Below are positions 36,313-46,800 of a stretch of 64,000 nucleotides of DNA, in pieces. Numbering within the stretch: the first letter of the stretch is position 1; every line of letters begins with the position of its first letter. Both the position numbers and the translations under genes were made by a program. The DNA is from Nocardia altamirensis NBRC 108246 (GTDB taxonomy: Bacteria; Actinomycetota; Actinomycetes; Mycobacteriales; Mycobacteriaceae), in assembly GCF_001612685.1 (NCBI RefSeq), contig NZ_BDAY01000022.1, positions 1-64,000 on the forward strand, in the 5' to 3' direction. The notes beneath the pieces were generated by a model that was given only the letters and a program-made list of their open reading frames with translations, was not told the DNA's origin and made no database searches.

Positions 36313-36416
36313 GTGCCGTCCGTCCTCGCCGCCATGGGGTACCGCTGTCGAGTATCGGCGATGCCACGCTGTCGAGAACAGGTGTTAAGCCGCTCTTGTC
36401 AGCGCAACGGGCGTGC

Positions 36417-36941
36417 TCAGTCCTGTCCGACGCTCGAGGCCTGGTCGAGCAAGGTCACGCCCAGTTCGACGAGGAAGTCGGCATGCACGGTCGACAGGGT
36501 TTCGGCCGTCTCGTGCCCGGCGAGGATGTAAGTGTCGGGATCGGCCTGACCGGCGATGAACTGTTCCAGCGCCGCGTCGTCCTGCCCGAATTCGCGGAGG
36601 CGATCGAGGTCCATGACGACCTCTTTGTGCATCATCGTGCCGCCCCAGACCTTGGTGGCGGTGGTGGTGAGGGTGAAGTCCTTGGTCTCGTCGTGCATAC
36701 GCTGATAACGCGGCCAATCCTCGGCAACGACGGTGAAGCGCATCGGAACGACGTTGTCACCGATCACGAAATCCGCCGCCATGCGGTCGCCGAGCCGAAG
36801 CGGTCGCTCGACGGTGCCGCGCACCGTGGCACTGGCGGGTGACCACATTTTCGCCGATCGTTGCGGCGCTTGCCGTTCCCGTATCGCGGCGAGCGGCGCT
36901 GAAATGAAATAGTCGACTTCCACTTCTCTGAAATCCGCCAT
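36417..36941 (-). CDS. Hypothetical SRPBCC-like protein
   Basis: The 174-residue protein opens with VEVDYFISAPLAAIRERQ, like SRPBCC/START-type lipid- or ligand-binding proteins, and continues with alternating strands (DRMAADFVIGDNVVPMRFTV, DFTLTTTATKVWGGTMM). There is no signal peptide or membrane segment. I do not recognise a specific family. It could bind a hydrophobic ligand. Confidence 0.6.
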   Translation of the reverse strand: MADFREVEVDYFISAPLAAIRERQAPQRSAKMWSPASATVRGTVERPLRLGDRMAADFVIGDNVVPMRFTVVAEDWPRYQRMHDETKDFTLTTTATKVWGGTMMHKEVVMDLDRLREFGQDDAALEQFIAGQADPDTYILAGHETAETLSTVHADFLVELGVTLLDQASSVGQD

Positions 36942-37199
36942 GGCGGCCTTCCTGACGTGCCGACGGTGGACGACTTTCGACGATCGATGTTTCGTCAGTC
37001 AGTATTGCCGATCGGCGTAGCCGCAAACAGTCAGCTACCACTCGTGTCGCGCGGGCCATGCACCTTCTGTGTACAAAAGGCCCGGATATCGCGGTCATTA
37101 AGAACTTAACGTAGTTCTTCGAAAGTCACCTGGATAACGTGGTATTACGCCGCCTGAGGCGGTGGTCGGGAGTGTGCGCACACGGAGAGGCCGCGGTTC

Positions 37200-37739
37200 G
37201 TGATCAAAACTGCGCTGATCAAGTCGGTGGCCTTCCTCGGCGCGATGGCCATCCTATTCGGCGGCGCCGCAGTGGTTTCCGGCTATGTCGTACAGACAGG
37301 GTCGGATCTGGAGCGCGACCGCGCCCTCGGACTGGTGCTCCTGCTCGGCGGTATCGCGTTGACGGCCGCCGGCGTCCTGCTCGATCGCCGATTTCAGCGG
37401 GTCAGCAGGCAGGTCGAAGGCGGGACCTTGCTGTACCGCGCCGACCTGGCCTGTCGGCGTGGCGACCTGACCGACGCCGAAATCTGGTACCGCCGAGCGG
37501 CCGACCTGGGGAACACCGACGCGATGACCCACCTCGGGCACCTCCTGTTCGCGGAGGGTGAGCTGGCCGAGGCCGAATTCTGGTACAGCAGGGCCGCCGC
37601 GCGCGGCAACGACGACGCCGTCGCAGGCATCCGGCGGGTCATGTATCACCAACATGCCGGGCGGGCACTGCCGCACTGCGGCTGTGCCGAGCATCGGAAT
37701 AATGGTTGGGTCATAGAGTTTGATCAAGATCGATATTAA
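37200..37739 (+). CDS. Membrane-anchored Sel1/TPR-like protein
   Basis: The 179-residue protein has two N-terminal membrane segments (about 7-30 and 43-62) followed by two Sel1-type repeats: GDLTDAEIWYRRAADLGNTDAM and GELAEAEFWYSRAAARGNDDAV in overlapping pieces. Sel1 repeats bind partner proteins. A His/Cys-containing tail (ALPHCGCAEH) follows. The GTG start at 37200 has GGAGAGG ~12 bases upstream. The role is unknown. Confidence 0.65.
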   Translation: MIKTALIKSVAFLGAMAILFGGAAVVSGYVVQTGSDLERDRALGLVLLLGGIALTAAGVLLDRRFQRVSRQVEGGTLLYRADLACRRGDLTDAEIWYRRAADLGNTDAMTHLGHLLFAEGELAEAEFWYSRAAARGNDDAVAGIRRVMYHQHAGRALPHCGCAEHRNNGWVIEFDQDRY

Positions 37740-37863
37740 CGCTGGGAACTTCATATCCAGTTGAACATCCTTGCCGACACCGAACAAACCCTGAATGCTC
37801 ATCGAAACTTCGATTTGTCCGACTTACCGGGTCGTCTGACGAACGATCCAGAAGGAGTCTGGG

Positions 37864-39009
37864 GTGTCGCTTTACCGAAAGACTTTGATTGTTTCCTTCG
37901 CACTACTGTGTGGTCTGGGGACTGCTTCCGTGCCGACCACTGCGGTCGCCGAGCCGGGGGCGGCAGCGGTCGATACCGACGGTGACGGGTTGGCCGATGA
38001 TTGGGAGAAGAACGGATATGACGCCGATGGCGACGGGAAGATTGATGTCGATCTCCCGAAGCTCGGCGCGAATCCGAACCACAAGGACATCTTTGTCGAG
38101 ATGGACTACATGAACGGGCGCCTGCCGACGACGGCGGCACTCGACCGTGTCGTCAGCGTCTTCGGCACCGCGCCGGTCACCAACCCGGACAACAAGCCAG
38201 GCATCAACATCCATCTGGACGCGGGGAACGCCAGGGGCAACACCTACAACCTCGGCGGCGGGAACCAGGTCCCCACCGATAGTGATTTGTCGCCCGTGGA
38301 TTCCCAGGTCCAGGCCATCAAGCGGACCCATTTCAACTCGAAACGCGCCGCTGTCTTCCATTACATGATCTGGGCGGACTCCTACAACGGCGGTTGCAGC
38401 AGTGGCATTTCGCTCGGCATCCCTGCCGATACCTTCATCGTCTCGCTCGGCCCGAAGTGCGGCTGGAATCCCGGCGACGACGGAAATGTCGGCACGTTCA
38501 TCCACGAGCTCGGCCACAATCTCGGCCTGAAGCACGGCGGTTCCGACCACACCAATTACAAGCCGAACTACCTCAGCGTCATGAACTACAGCTTCCAGTT
38601 CGCCGGCGTTCCCAAGACCGACGGTGGCGCCGACTTCGGCTACTCCCGCGTGAATCCGCCTGCGCTGAACGAGAATTCGCTGCAGGAGCGACAGGGTCTC
38701 GGCCCGACGGCGGCCCCGTGGAAGACCACCTACTTCTGCCCCGACGGCACCAGGCGGCGTACGCAGAACGCGGCGTCGCAGCCGATCGACTGGGATTGTG
38801 ACGGCAGCATCGACACCAATGCGGTGCGCACCAGCATCAACAACGACAGCAGCTATGGCACCTTGCAGGCCCAGAACAACTGGAGCTCGCTGGTGTACAC
38901 CGGCGGCGCCGTCGGGCCGTTCGCGCCGGAAACCCGGACCGCTCCCGAGCAATCGCCGGAGGAAATGACCAAGGAGGACTTCGACAAGTTGCAGCGCAGC
39001 CTCCGCTAG
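37864..39009 (+). CDS. Secreted metzincin-type zinc protease
   Basis: The 381-residue precursor has a signal peptide (cleavage likely after TAVA near 29). Calcium-binding thrombospondin-3/dockerin-like repeats follow (DTDGDGLADDWE, DADGDGKIDVDL, about 36-65). The catalytic domain has HELGHNLGLKHGG (HExxHxxGxxH, about 218-230) and a Met-turn, SVMNYSF, the marks of metzincins. Cys residues suggest disulfides. It is probably an extracellular protease activated by Ca2+ and Zn2+. A perfect terminator follows. Confidence 0.8.
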   Translation: MSLYRKTLIVSFALLCGLGTASVPTTAVAEPGAAAVDTDGDGLADDWEKNGYDADGDGKIDVDLPKLGANPNHKDIFVEMDYMNGRLPTTAALDRVVSVFGTAPVTNPDNKPGINIHLDAGNARGNTYNLGGGNQVPTDSDLSPVDSQVQAIKRTHFNSKRAAVFHYMIWADSYNGGCSSGISLGIPADTFIVSLGPKCGWNPGDDGNVGTFIHELGHNLGLKHGGSDHTNYKPNYLSVMNYSFQFAGVPKTDGGADFGYSRVNPPALNENSLQERQGLGPTAAPWKTTYFCPDGTRRRTQNAASQPIDWDCDGSIDTNAVRTSINNDSSYGTLQAQNNWSSLVYTGGAVGPFAPETRTAPEQSPEEMTKEDFDKLQRSLR

Positions 39010-39024
39010 CTCGCTCGATCCACG

Positions 39025-39055
39025 ACGGCGCGGCCTCCGTGTGAGGCCGCGCCGT
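39025..39055. terminator. Terminator after the metzincin gene
   Basis: Perfect 13-bp arms, ACGGCGCGGCCTC and its complement, flank a 5-nt loop, starting 16 bp past the stop codon and followed by TCGTG. Confidence 0.75.
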
Positions 39056-39167
39056 TCGTGCGCGTCCCGACCGAACGGCCGCCGTCGAAGCTCCGACGCC
39101 CGCTCCCGCGTCGACATCCCGTAATCAGCCTGCACGGTGGTGTTCATCCGATGTTTACGATGTCCGG

Positions 39168-40541
39168 ATGCTTACTCACGACGCGCAACGCAGCTCGCCC
39201 CCACCGCCCGAGCGAGTGGATGTTGCGCGGCACGAGCGGCACTTTCGACCACTGACCATCTGGTCCGGCATCGCCGCGGCGGTGCTCGTTCTCGTTGCCG
39301 GACAGCTCATGTCCGCTCATATCCACGCGCTCGGCCCGTTGACCAGCCTTTTCCGCGACTACGTCGGGACGCCCAAGTCGGCGACCACCTCGTGGGCCGG
39401 CTTCCTGCTCGCACTGGTCGGCGTCACGACCCGGGTGCGCGTGATCGCCTTGGCCGCCGCGATCGGCATCGATCTGATCTTCGTGGCCATCCGGGCGATC
39501 GAGGGCGCCAAGTTCACGGTCGGCAACGGTCCGACGATAGTGCTCACCGCGCTCGCGGTGCTCGCCGTCGTGCGGTGGCACGGCGCCAGGCGCGAAACGG
39601 CGTTGCGCACCATCGCACTCGGTGCGCTGCTCATCCTCGCGACCAAGGTCGGTGAGATCTGGTTGGACATCACCGCATGGGCCTGCCCGCTCGTCCTCGA
39701 TCCGTACACGCAACTGGCCGATCAGGCGCTCGGCAATCCGTCGTGGCTCGTCGGCCATGCGCTCGACGTGGCAGGACCTGCGGCAGTCGGGTTGGTGCGC
39801 TGGGTGTACTTCGAGCTGCCCGTCGCGGCCATCGTGGTCGCCGTCTGGCAGCTGCGCGGGGTGACCGCCGGTCGATGGCCACAGCATCATCTGGTGCGCA
39901 CGTTCTTGGTGCTCGGCCTCATCGGCCCGATCGGATACGTGTTGTTCCCCGTGGTCGGCCCGATACTCGCCTTCGGACCGGAAGGGCACGGCATGGAGCT
40001 CGCCGACGTCTGGCCGAATACCATTCCGGCGCTGCCGTTCCCGGTGGATTCGATGCCGTTCGACACCATCACCCCGCGCAACTGCATGCCGTCGCTGCAC
40101 ACCGCGTGGGCGCTCGCGCTGTTCATTCATTCCCGGCGCGGGCCGCTCTGGTTGCGTTGGGGTGGGGCGTTCTGGCTGGTGGGCACCCTCATCGCGACAC
40201 TCGGGCTCGGTGCACACTACGGCGTCGATCTCGTTGCGGGCGCGGCGTTGTGCCTGACCGTCGAGTCCGTGCTGCGCGATCCGGCGCGGGGGTGGGATCG
40301 CGGCCGGATCCAAGTGGTGATCATGGGCGTCGTCACGTTCGCGGGCGTGCTGCTGTGCACCCGCTACCTCGCCGAATCGATGGCGGCACATCCGATCCCG
40401 TTCGGTGTCGCGATCCTCGGCACGCTCGCCGCGCTGGTTGCCATGTTCTATGCGGCCTGGTTCGGACCGAACAGTGCCAGCGAACCGCCCGTCACCGCAT
40501 CCGTTACCCGCGAACAGGTCGATGCCGTGTCCAACCCCTGA
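39168..40541 (+). CDS. PAP2/inositolphosphorylceramide-synthase-like membrane protein
   Basis: The 457-residue protein has about 11 hydrophobic segments. The C-terminal half contains a PAP2-like active site, CMPSLHTAWALAL and GLGAHYGVDLVAG, whose two His are used in phosphate-ester transfer by lipid phosphatases and AUR1-type synthases. It may move or remove a phospho-headgroup on the outer leaflet. Mycobacterial homologues exist without firm function. It converges, with 5 bp between stops, on a phospholipase C gene. Confidence 0.75.
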   Translation: MLTHDAQRSSPPPPERVDVARHERHFRPLTIWSGIAAAVLVLVAGQLMSAHIHALGPLTSLFRDYVGTPKSATTSWAGFLLALVGVTTRVRVIALAAAIGIDLIFVAIRAIEGAKFTVGNGPTIVLTALAVLAVVRWHGARRETALRTIALGALLILATKVGEIWLDITAWACPLVLDPYTQLADQALGNPSWLVGHALDVAGPAAVGLVRWVYFELPVAAIVVAVWQLRGVTAGRWPQHHLVRTFLVLGLIGPIGYVLFPVVGPILAFGPEGHGMELADVWPNTIPALPFPVDSMPFDTITPRNCMPSLHTAWALALFIHSRRGPLWLRWGGAFWLVGTLIATLGLGAHYGVDLVAGAALCLTVESVLRDPARGWDRGRIQVVIMGVVTFAGVLLCTRYLAESMAAHPIPFGVAILGTLAALVAMFYAAWFGPNSASEPPVTASVTREQVDAVSNP

Positions 40542-40546
40542 CCCGA

Positions 40547-42601
40547 TCATCCGGTGACGCTGGCCTGGCCGTTCTCGATGTGCCCGCGGAAGTGGCGCTC
40601 GTAGGCCGGGTCGACGTCCACAGTCAGCGAAAGGTCGTACCAGCCCTTGCCGTTGCCGAGCGCGTTCCAGGTATCGGTGGTGGTCTTGCCTGCCGCGATC
40701 TTGTAGGTCCACGGACCGTCTTTCCGGTAGCTGTTGGCCTTGACCGTGACGGTGGCCTGCTTGGTGCCCTTGTTCGTCATCGACAGTTGCAGCTTGTTGT
40801 CCGGCGTGTAGCCCGCGATCACTTCCAGCGGTGAACTCGCGGTGCCTGCCAGCCGCCAGAGGAACCGATTCGGGCCGTGCACCGCGATGGCGTATTTCGT
40901 GCCGGGATAGAACTTGATGTTCCAGGTGTCGGAGACGGCGTCGCCTGCCTTCACGTCGTAGCGCCACGGCCCGTCGGTGCGGCCGTCGGCGCGATAGGCG
41001 GCCAGCTGGAGGTCAGCCGTGCCGGTGTTGCGGAACGTCGTGGTGAGAGCGCCTCCGGCAGCGAGGATTCCGGTCACCGTCGGGGCATAGGGCAGCGGCC
41101 TGGCCGGCCTGGTGCCCGGTTCCTGGGTCGGCGGCTGTTGGCTGCCCGTTGCCGGTGGCGCAGGCTTCGGCAGCGAACTCTGGGTCGCATCGGCTTGCGC
41201 CCTCAGTGCATTGGCGTCGGGCAGCATCGGGATGGTGACGTCCGGCTTGGCGAAGTCGAAGCACCCGGTGAGGTCGCCGCAGATGGACCGGCGCCACGCC
41301 GAGATATTGGGCTCGGCGACGCCGGTCCACTTCTCCAGGAAGCGGATCACCGAGGTGTGGTCGTACACCTGCGAATTCACCCAGCCGCCGCGGCTCCACG
41401 GCGAGATCACCAGCATCGGCACCCGCGGGCCGAGTCCGATGGGCTGGCCGTTGACGTACTCGCCAGGGGTGCCCTGCGGCGCCATCGGCGGCGGCACGTG
41501 ATCGTAGAATCCGTCGTTCTCGTCGAAGTTGATCAGCAGGGCGGTCGAATCCCACAGCTTCTGATTGCCCCACAACGCTTTCAGCACCGCCTGGGTGTAG
41601 GCCGCGCCGTCGCAGGGGCGGGCCGCCGGATGCTCGGAGTAGCCGTAGGGCGCGACGACCCAGGAAACCTGCGGCAGCCGTCCGGCGGCACAGTCGGCGA
41701 CGAAATCGGTGAGCACGTGGCCGACGTCTTTGCCACGACCGGAATCCGGCTTCCAGTTGTTCTCGCCGAATACCTTTGCCCGCGAAGCCAGTTCGGTGTT
41801 CTTCGGATCGTGGTAGGCATCGAACAGCCACAGCGGATTGTCACCGTAGTCGCCGACGAAGGGATGGCGGCCCGAGTCGTCGCCGATCTCGTCGTTGGCG
41901 TACACCTTCCAGCTGATCCCCTTGGCCAGCAGGCGCTCCGGATAGGTGGTCCAGCGATAGACCGGCTTGTAGTTCGGCGGGTTGCCGGTTGCCGGTCCGC
42001 CGAATTGCCCTGCGGCGTCGATGGTTCCGGTCCAGTGATAGAGCCGGTTCGGCGTGGTCGGGCCGAGCACCGAACAGTAGTAGTGGTCGCAGACGGTGAA
42101 CGCGTCGGCCACCGCGCGGTGGAACGGGATGTCGGCCTTGGTGAAATAACCCATGGCCATCTCGCCTTTCGCCGCGATCCAGCCATCGCTCCAGCCGTCA
42201 CGGACCGCGCGGTGCTGATCGTCCCAGCCGTGCGGCAGATCGCCGGTGTCCTGGCCGTCGACCACCGTGGTGTCGATGTGGAAGGGCAGCAGATAGCCGC
42301 CGTCGGAACGGCCGGAATCCGGCTGGTAGTAGAGGTTTCGGCCGTCGGGCTTGACCAGGGCACTCGCGTCGGCGAGTCCACGCACCCCGCGCATCGTGCC
42401 GAAATAGTGGTCGAAGGACCGGTTCTCCTGCATCAGGATCACCACGTGCTCGACATCGTTCAGTGTGCCGCGTTTGCCAGGCGCGGCGAGCGCTTCGGCC
42501 ATGCCGGACGGCAAGGCTTGCAAACCGGTGGTCACCGCGGCCGCGCCGAGCGCGCCTCCGATGAATCGTCGCCTGGGAAAACTCGAACCGCTTCGGGGCA
42601 C
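40547..42601 (-). CDS. Phospholipase C, phosphocholine-specific type, Tat-exported
   Basis: The 684-residue enzyme has an N-terminal Tat signal (RRRFIGGALGAAAVTTG), then an alkaline-phosphatase-like catalytic domain with HVVILMQENRSFDHYFGTM (metal/Thr-site region), NFDENDGFYDHVPPP and DHTSVIRFLEK. Two C-terminal beta-sandwich repeats (DUF756-like) bear GPNRFLWRLAG. It cleaves phosphatidylcholine or sphingomyelin; mycobacterial Plc and Pseudomonas PlcH are relatives. The GTG at 42601 has GAGAGG upstream. Extracellular or cell-wall location is expected. Roles in phosphate scavenging or host-lipid attack are known for relatives, not shown here. Confidence 0.9.
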   Translation of the reverse strand: MPRSGSSFPRRRFIGGALGAAAVTTGLQALPSGMAEALAAPGKRGTLNDVEHVVILMQENRSFDHYFGTMRGVRGLADASALVKPDGRNLYYQPDSGRSDGGYLLPFHIDTTVVDGQDTGDLPHGWDDQHRAVRDGWSDGWIAAKGEMAMGYFTKADIPFHRAVADAFTVCDHYYCSVLGPTTPNRLYHWTGTIDAAGQFGGPATGNPPNYKPVYRWTTYPERLLAKGISWKVYANDEIGDDSGRHPFVGDYGDNPLWLFDAYHDPKNTELASRAKVFGENNWKPDSGRGKDVGHVLTDFVADCAAGRLPQVSWVVAPYGYSEHPAARPCDGAAYTQAVLKALWGNQKLWDSTALLINFDENDGFYDHVPPPMAPQGTPGEYVNGQPIGLGPRVPMLVISPWSRGGWVNSQVYDHTSVIRFLEKWTGVAEPNISAWRRSICGDLTGCFDFAKPDVTIPMLPDANALRAQADATQSSLPKPAPPATGSQQPPTQEPGTRPARPLPYAPTVTGILAAGGALTTTFRNTGTADLQLAAYRADGRTDGPWRYDVKAGDAVSDTWNIKFYPGTKYAIAVHGPNRFLWRLAGTASSPLEVIAGYTPDNKLQLSMTNKGTKQATVTVKANSYRKDGPWTYKIAAGKTTTDTWNALGNGKGWYDLSLTVDVDPAYERHFRGHIENGQASVTG

Positions 42602-42865
42602 CGCATTGCCTCTCGGTCTGACAGAGAACGTGCACAGCAAATGGCGTTCGCGAATCTCATGCCGATTTTCTGGGCCGTAAACAAATGCGCCGTAAACCCC
42701 CCATTACGTAAAACCGAATGAGTCGCGTCCGATCAGTGCGAGAGAATTCTCGACCGGCACTGCTGCGGCAACGTGGGCGCATTTGTCATGAATTGACGAT
42801 GGAATGGTACAACGCGACAGAAAGTTTGTCGCGCGCACCACATCGACGACGATCGAATGTCTCGA

Positions 42866-43630
42866 TCAGGAGGCCCGATCCGCGGCCAAGAACGGCAGCA
42901 CGACGGGCAGCACCGCGGCCGAATCACTCCATGCGGCGACGTGACCCAGCCCAGGCACCGAAGTGAACGGCGTGCCAGTCCGCTCGGCAAAGGTGTGCAT
43001 GGCGTCGTGCCACATGTCGTCCGCACCGGCGTACATGAGCATCGGCACGTCGACCTCGGCCAACTGGGCATGCAGGCCCGGCTCGGTGGAGAACGCCGCG
43101 TAGTTCGCGCGCAGCGCCGCCGGGTTCGCGGCCTCGATCACCGCGGCCAGCGTGGGGTCGGCCGCGGAGCCCTGTTCGATCAGCGGGTACATGTCGGCGT
43201 CGGCAGGCAGTCCGAGTTCGCCGCGCATCAGGTCCAGCGCCGAATCGAACCCGTCGATGGGGTCGAACGCGCCGGCGACCAGCCTGGTGAGGCGTTCGGG
43301 CGCGTGCACTGCCACGGCGAAGCCGGTCAGCGCGCCGAGCGAGTATCCCCAGTACGCCGCCTTGTCGGCGCCGACCTCGTCGAGCACCGCGGTGATCGAG
43401 TCGGCCCGCTTGGACAACGCGTACGCCGCTTTGTCCTGCGGTGCGTCACTGGCGCCGAGGCCGAGCGGATCGACCAGGATCACCGTGTGGGTGGTCGCCA
43501 GGACCGAGGTATAGCCCGCCTCCGTCCAATGCGCACCGATCTGAAACATGCCGGGGTGCAACACCAGTGGCGGTCCATCCCCGAAGACCTCGTAGGCGAT
43601 CTTCAGTCCGTTACTCCGTGCGATGGGCAC
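42866..43630 (-). CDS. Alpha/beta hydrolase
   Basis: The 254-residue cytosolic hydrolase has its nucleophile Ser in GYSLGA (about 97), the oxyanion region near HPGMFQ, and the catalytic His in PGLGHVAAW near residue 235. I prefer the GTG at 43630, with AAGGAG six bases upstream. The substrate is unknown. It is divergent from the large FAAL-AOS fusion gene across ~215 bp and might act as a releasing or editing hydrolase for that pathway, but position is the only evidence. Confidence 0.8.
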   Translation of the reverse strand: MPIARSNGLKIAYEVFGDGPPLVLHPGMFQIGAHWTEAGYTSVLATTHTVILVDPLGLGASDAPQDKAAYALSKRADSITAVLDEVGADKAAYWGYSLGALTGFAVAVHAPERLTRLVAGAFDPIDGFDSALDLMRGELGLPADADMYPLIEQGSAADPTLAAVIEAANPAALRANYAAFSTEPGLHAQLAEVDVPMLMYAGADDMWHDAMHTFAERTGTPFTSVPGLGHVAAWSDSAAVLPVVLPFLAADRAS

Positions 43631-43844
43631 TGACCACTCCTTATCCACTAACGGTCGAACGTCTCGACGAGGGTACCGACCGCACTACACACGACGACTT
43701 CGGCAAGGCTTGCCCGTTGTTCTGAGGGCTTGCCCGGCCACCGGGCCACCTTGTTGACTGGTCCGAAGAGCCGATGAATCGAATACGTCGATCGTGCGCT
43801 CTTCGCCCCCGGCGTGCGCCCACGATCGCCTCACGGGGAGTGTT

Positions 43845-46800
43845 GTGTCCTTGCGCCGTCCTTCGACGCTGCTGAATGTGCTGACCGACCGGGCCGCCGA
43901 GACGCCCGACAGACCAGCCTTCACCTACCTATCGGAAGGTGGCGGTGCGGACACGCTCACCTATCACGAGGTGTACGCGGCTGCCGTCGACCTCGCGACG
44001 AAGGTGCGCGATATCGGCGCCCCCGGCGACCGGGTGCTGGTCGTCTCGGTGTTCGGGCCGCACTTCCTCGCGTCGTTCTTCGCCTGCCTGCTGGCCCGCC
44101 GGATCCCGGTTCCGGTCGCGAATCACCAACCAGGAGCGGCCTTCTCGGACCTGGCCGCGCTCGCGACGATGGCGGCCGACTGTGCGGCGACGACCATCAT
44201 GGCGCCGCGGGCGACGGTCGAGGCGCTGCGCGCGGCGAGCCTGGACTACCCGCCGTTACCGGGGCTGGCGTGGGTCGCCAACGACGAACCGACCGGACAC
44301 GTACTGGCGCAGCCGATTGCGGCCGATCCGGGGGATATCGCCTTCCTGCAGTACACCTCCGGTTCGACACGGACGCCGCGCGGGGTCATGGTGACCCATG
44401 CGAATCTGATGCACAATCTCGGCGTCATCGAGCGCACCTTCGGGCATACGCCGGACAGCAAGGGCGTGATCTGGTTGCCTGCGCACCACGACATGGGGCT
44501 CATCGGCGGGTTGTTGCAGCCGCTGTACGCGGGTTTTCCGGTGGTGCTGATGTCGCCGGAGGCCTTCGTGCGCGACCCGCTCACGTGGCTGCGCGCCTTG
44601 TCCGACCACGGCGGGACGACCAGCGGCGGGCCCAACGTCTGCTACGACTACAGCGTCAGGCGGGTGTCTCCCGACGCGGTGGCCGAGCTGGATCTGAGCA
44701 GCTGGGATGTCGCGTTCGTGGCCGCCGAGCCGATCAATCAGCGTGCGCTGCAACGCTTTGCGGACCATTTCGCACCCGCCGGGTTCCGTCGCGAAAGCCT
44801 GCTTCCCGGTTACGGTCTTGCCGAGTCGACCTTGTTCGTCAGCGTGACGGACCGTGGCGCCGGTGTGCGCTCGACCCAGGTATCGGGCCGCGACATCGTC
44901 AGCTGTGGCGTGGTCGCAGGCGGCAGCGCCGTCATTGCTGACCTCGACGGCCGACACCGCGTGGCGTCCGGTGAGATCGGCGAGATCTGGTTGACCGGGC
45001 CGAGCGTCGCCGAGGGGTACTGGAGTCGGCAGCCGGAGACCGAGGCGGCCTTCCACGCCCGACTGCCCGGCGATCCGGCCACCTATCTGCGCACCGGCGA
45101 TCTCGGTTTCCTGCGCGACGGCGAGCTGTACGTGACCGGCCGGGTGAAAGAGCTGATCATCATCCGTGGCCGCAATATCGCGCCGCAGGATATCGAATGG
45201 ACCATCGAGACACAGCATCCCGCGCTGCGTCGGGGCCGGTGCGCGGCCGTCGGTGTCGACGTCGCAGGGACGGAAGCGCTCGCGGTGCTGCTCGAGGTCG
45301 ACGAGGGCAAGCTCGACCAATCCTTGGCGGAGCTGGAAGCCTCGATCAGGCAGGCGATTTCGCACGACCACGGGCTCGATATCCACCGTGTCGTCTTCCT
45401 CGCTCCCGGCCAGCTGCCGAGAACAACCAGCGGCAAGGTGCAGCGGCTGAAGGCCAGAGACGAGTTTCTCGTCGAGAGCGTAGCCGAGCAGCTGACCGGC
45501 TGGCTGGCACAGCTGATCGGTGTGGCGCCATGGGCGGTCAATGCCGAGCGGCCGCTGACGGCAATGGGTTTGGACTCGGTGAAGGCCAGCGAGTTCGGTA
45601 CGTATGTGGAGCGCAAGTTCGGCTATTCGGTCGCGCCGGAGCGGCTGTTCGAAGGCCTGACGCTCAACCGGCTTGCGGCCGACATCGAGGCGCGTACCGT
45701 CACCTCGGCTCAGCAGATCGACCCGCCGGACCTCATCGAGCCGATGCCGCTGGCGCCGGTGCCGGAAACACGCAGTGCCCCAGTCGAGTTCAGCCTGTTC
45801 TTCTTCGCCAGCGATGCGGAGCCCGACAATCAGGATCGGTACGGCCTTTTCCTCGACTGCGCCGATTTCGCCGATGTCAACGACTTCCGCGCGGTCTGGC
45901 TGCCGGAGCGGCACTTTCACCGTTTCGGTGGGCTGTTCCCGAATCCGGCCGTACTCGGCGGTGTGCTGGCGCGCACGACCGAACGGATCCGGATCCGCGC
46001 GGGCAGTGTCGTCCTGCCGCTGCACGATCCGGTGCGCGTCGCCGAGGAGTGGTCCGTCGTCGACAACCTCTCCGGCGGCCGGGTCGATATCGCGTTCGCG
46101 ACCGGATGGAATCCGGACGACTTCGTGCTCGCCACCGACGACTACGCCGACCGCGAGCAGGTCATGCTCGCAGGCGCCGACCAGGTGCGGCGACTGTGGC
46201 GCGGGGAGGCAATCACCCGGCCGAACGGCAAGGGCGAGCAGATCGAGGTGCGTACCTTCCCACCACCGGTCCAACCCGAATTGCCGATGTGGATCACCTG
46301 TAGCGGCGGGGTCGGCCGGTTCGAACAGGCCGGGGAACTCGGCGCAAATGTCTTGACCGCGTTGCTGTTCCAGGATGTCGACGAGCTGCGCACGAAGATC
46401 GCCGCGTACCGCAAAGCCAGGGCGGCGCACGGCCACGATCCGCACGGTGGGCACGTCACGCTGATGCTGCACACTTTCCTCGACCCCGACGAGGACTACG
46501 CCAGGCAGGTGGTCGAGCAGCCGTTCAAGGAGTATCTGCGCGACTCGGTCGATCTGTGGCGCCGCGGCGCGGAGCCGCTGAACAACCTGAGCGAGGCCGA
46601 ACAGGGTCGTGTCCTCGACTACGCCTTCGCACGCTACTTCCACACGAGTGCGCTGCTCGGCACCCCTGACCATGCCGTGCACCTGATCGACGAGCTGGTG
46701 TCGGCCGGTGTCGACGAGATCGCCTGCCTGGTGGACTTCGGCGTCGACCGGGCGCGGGTCCTCGACAGCTTGCGGCATCTGGCGGACCTGCGCGACCGAT

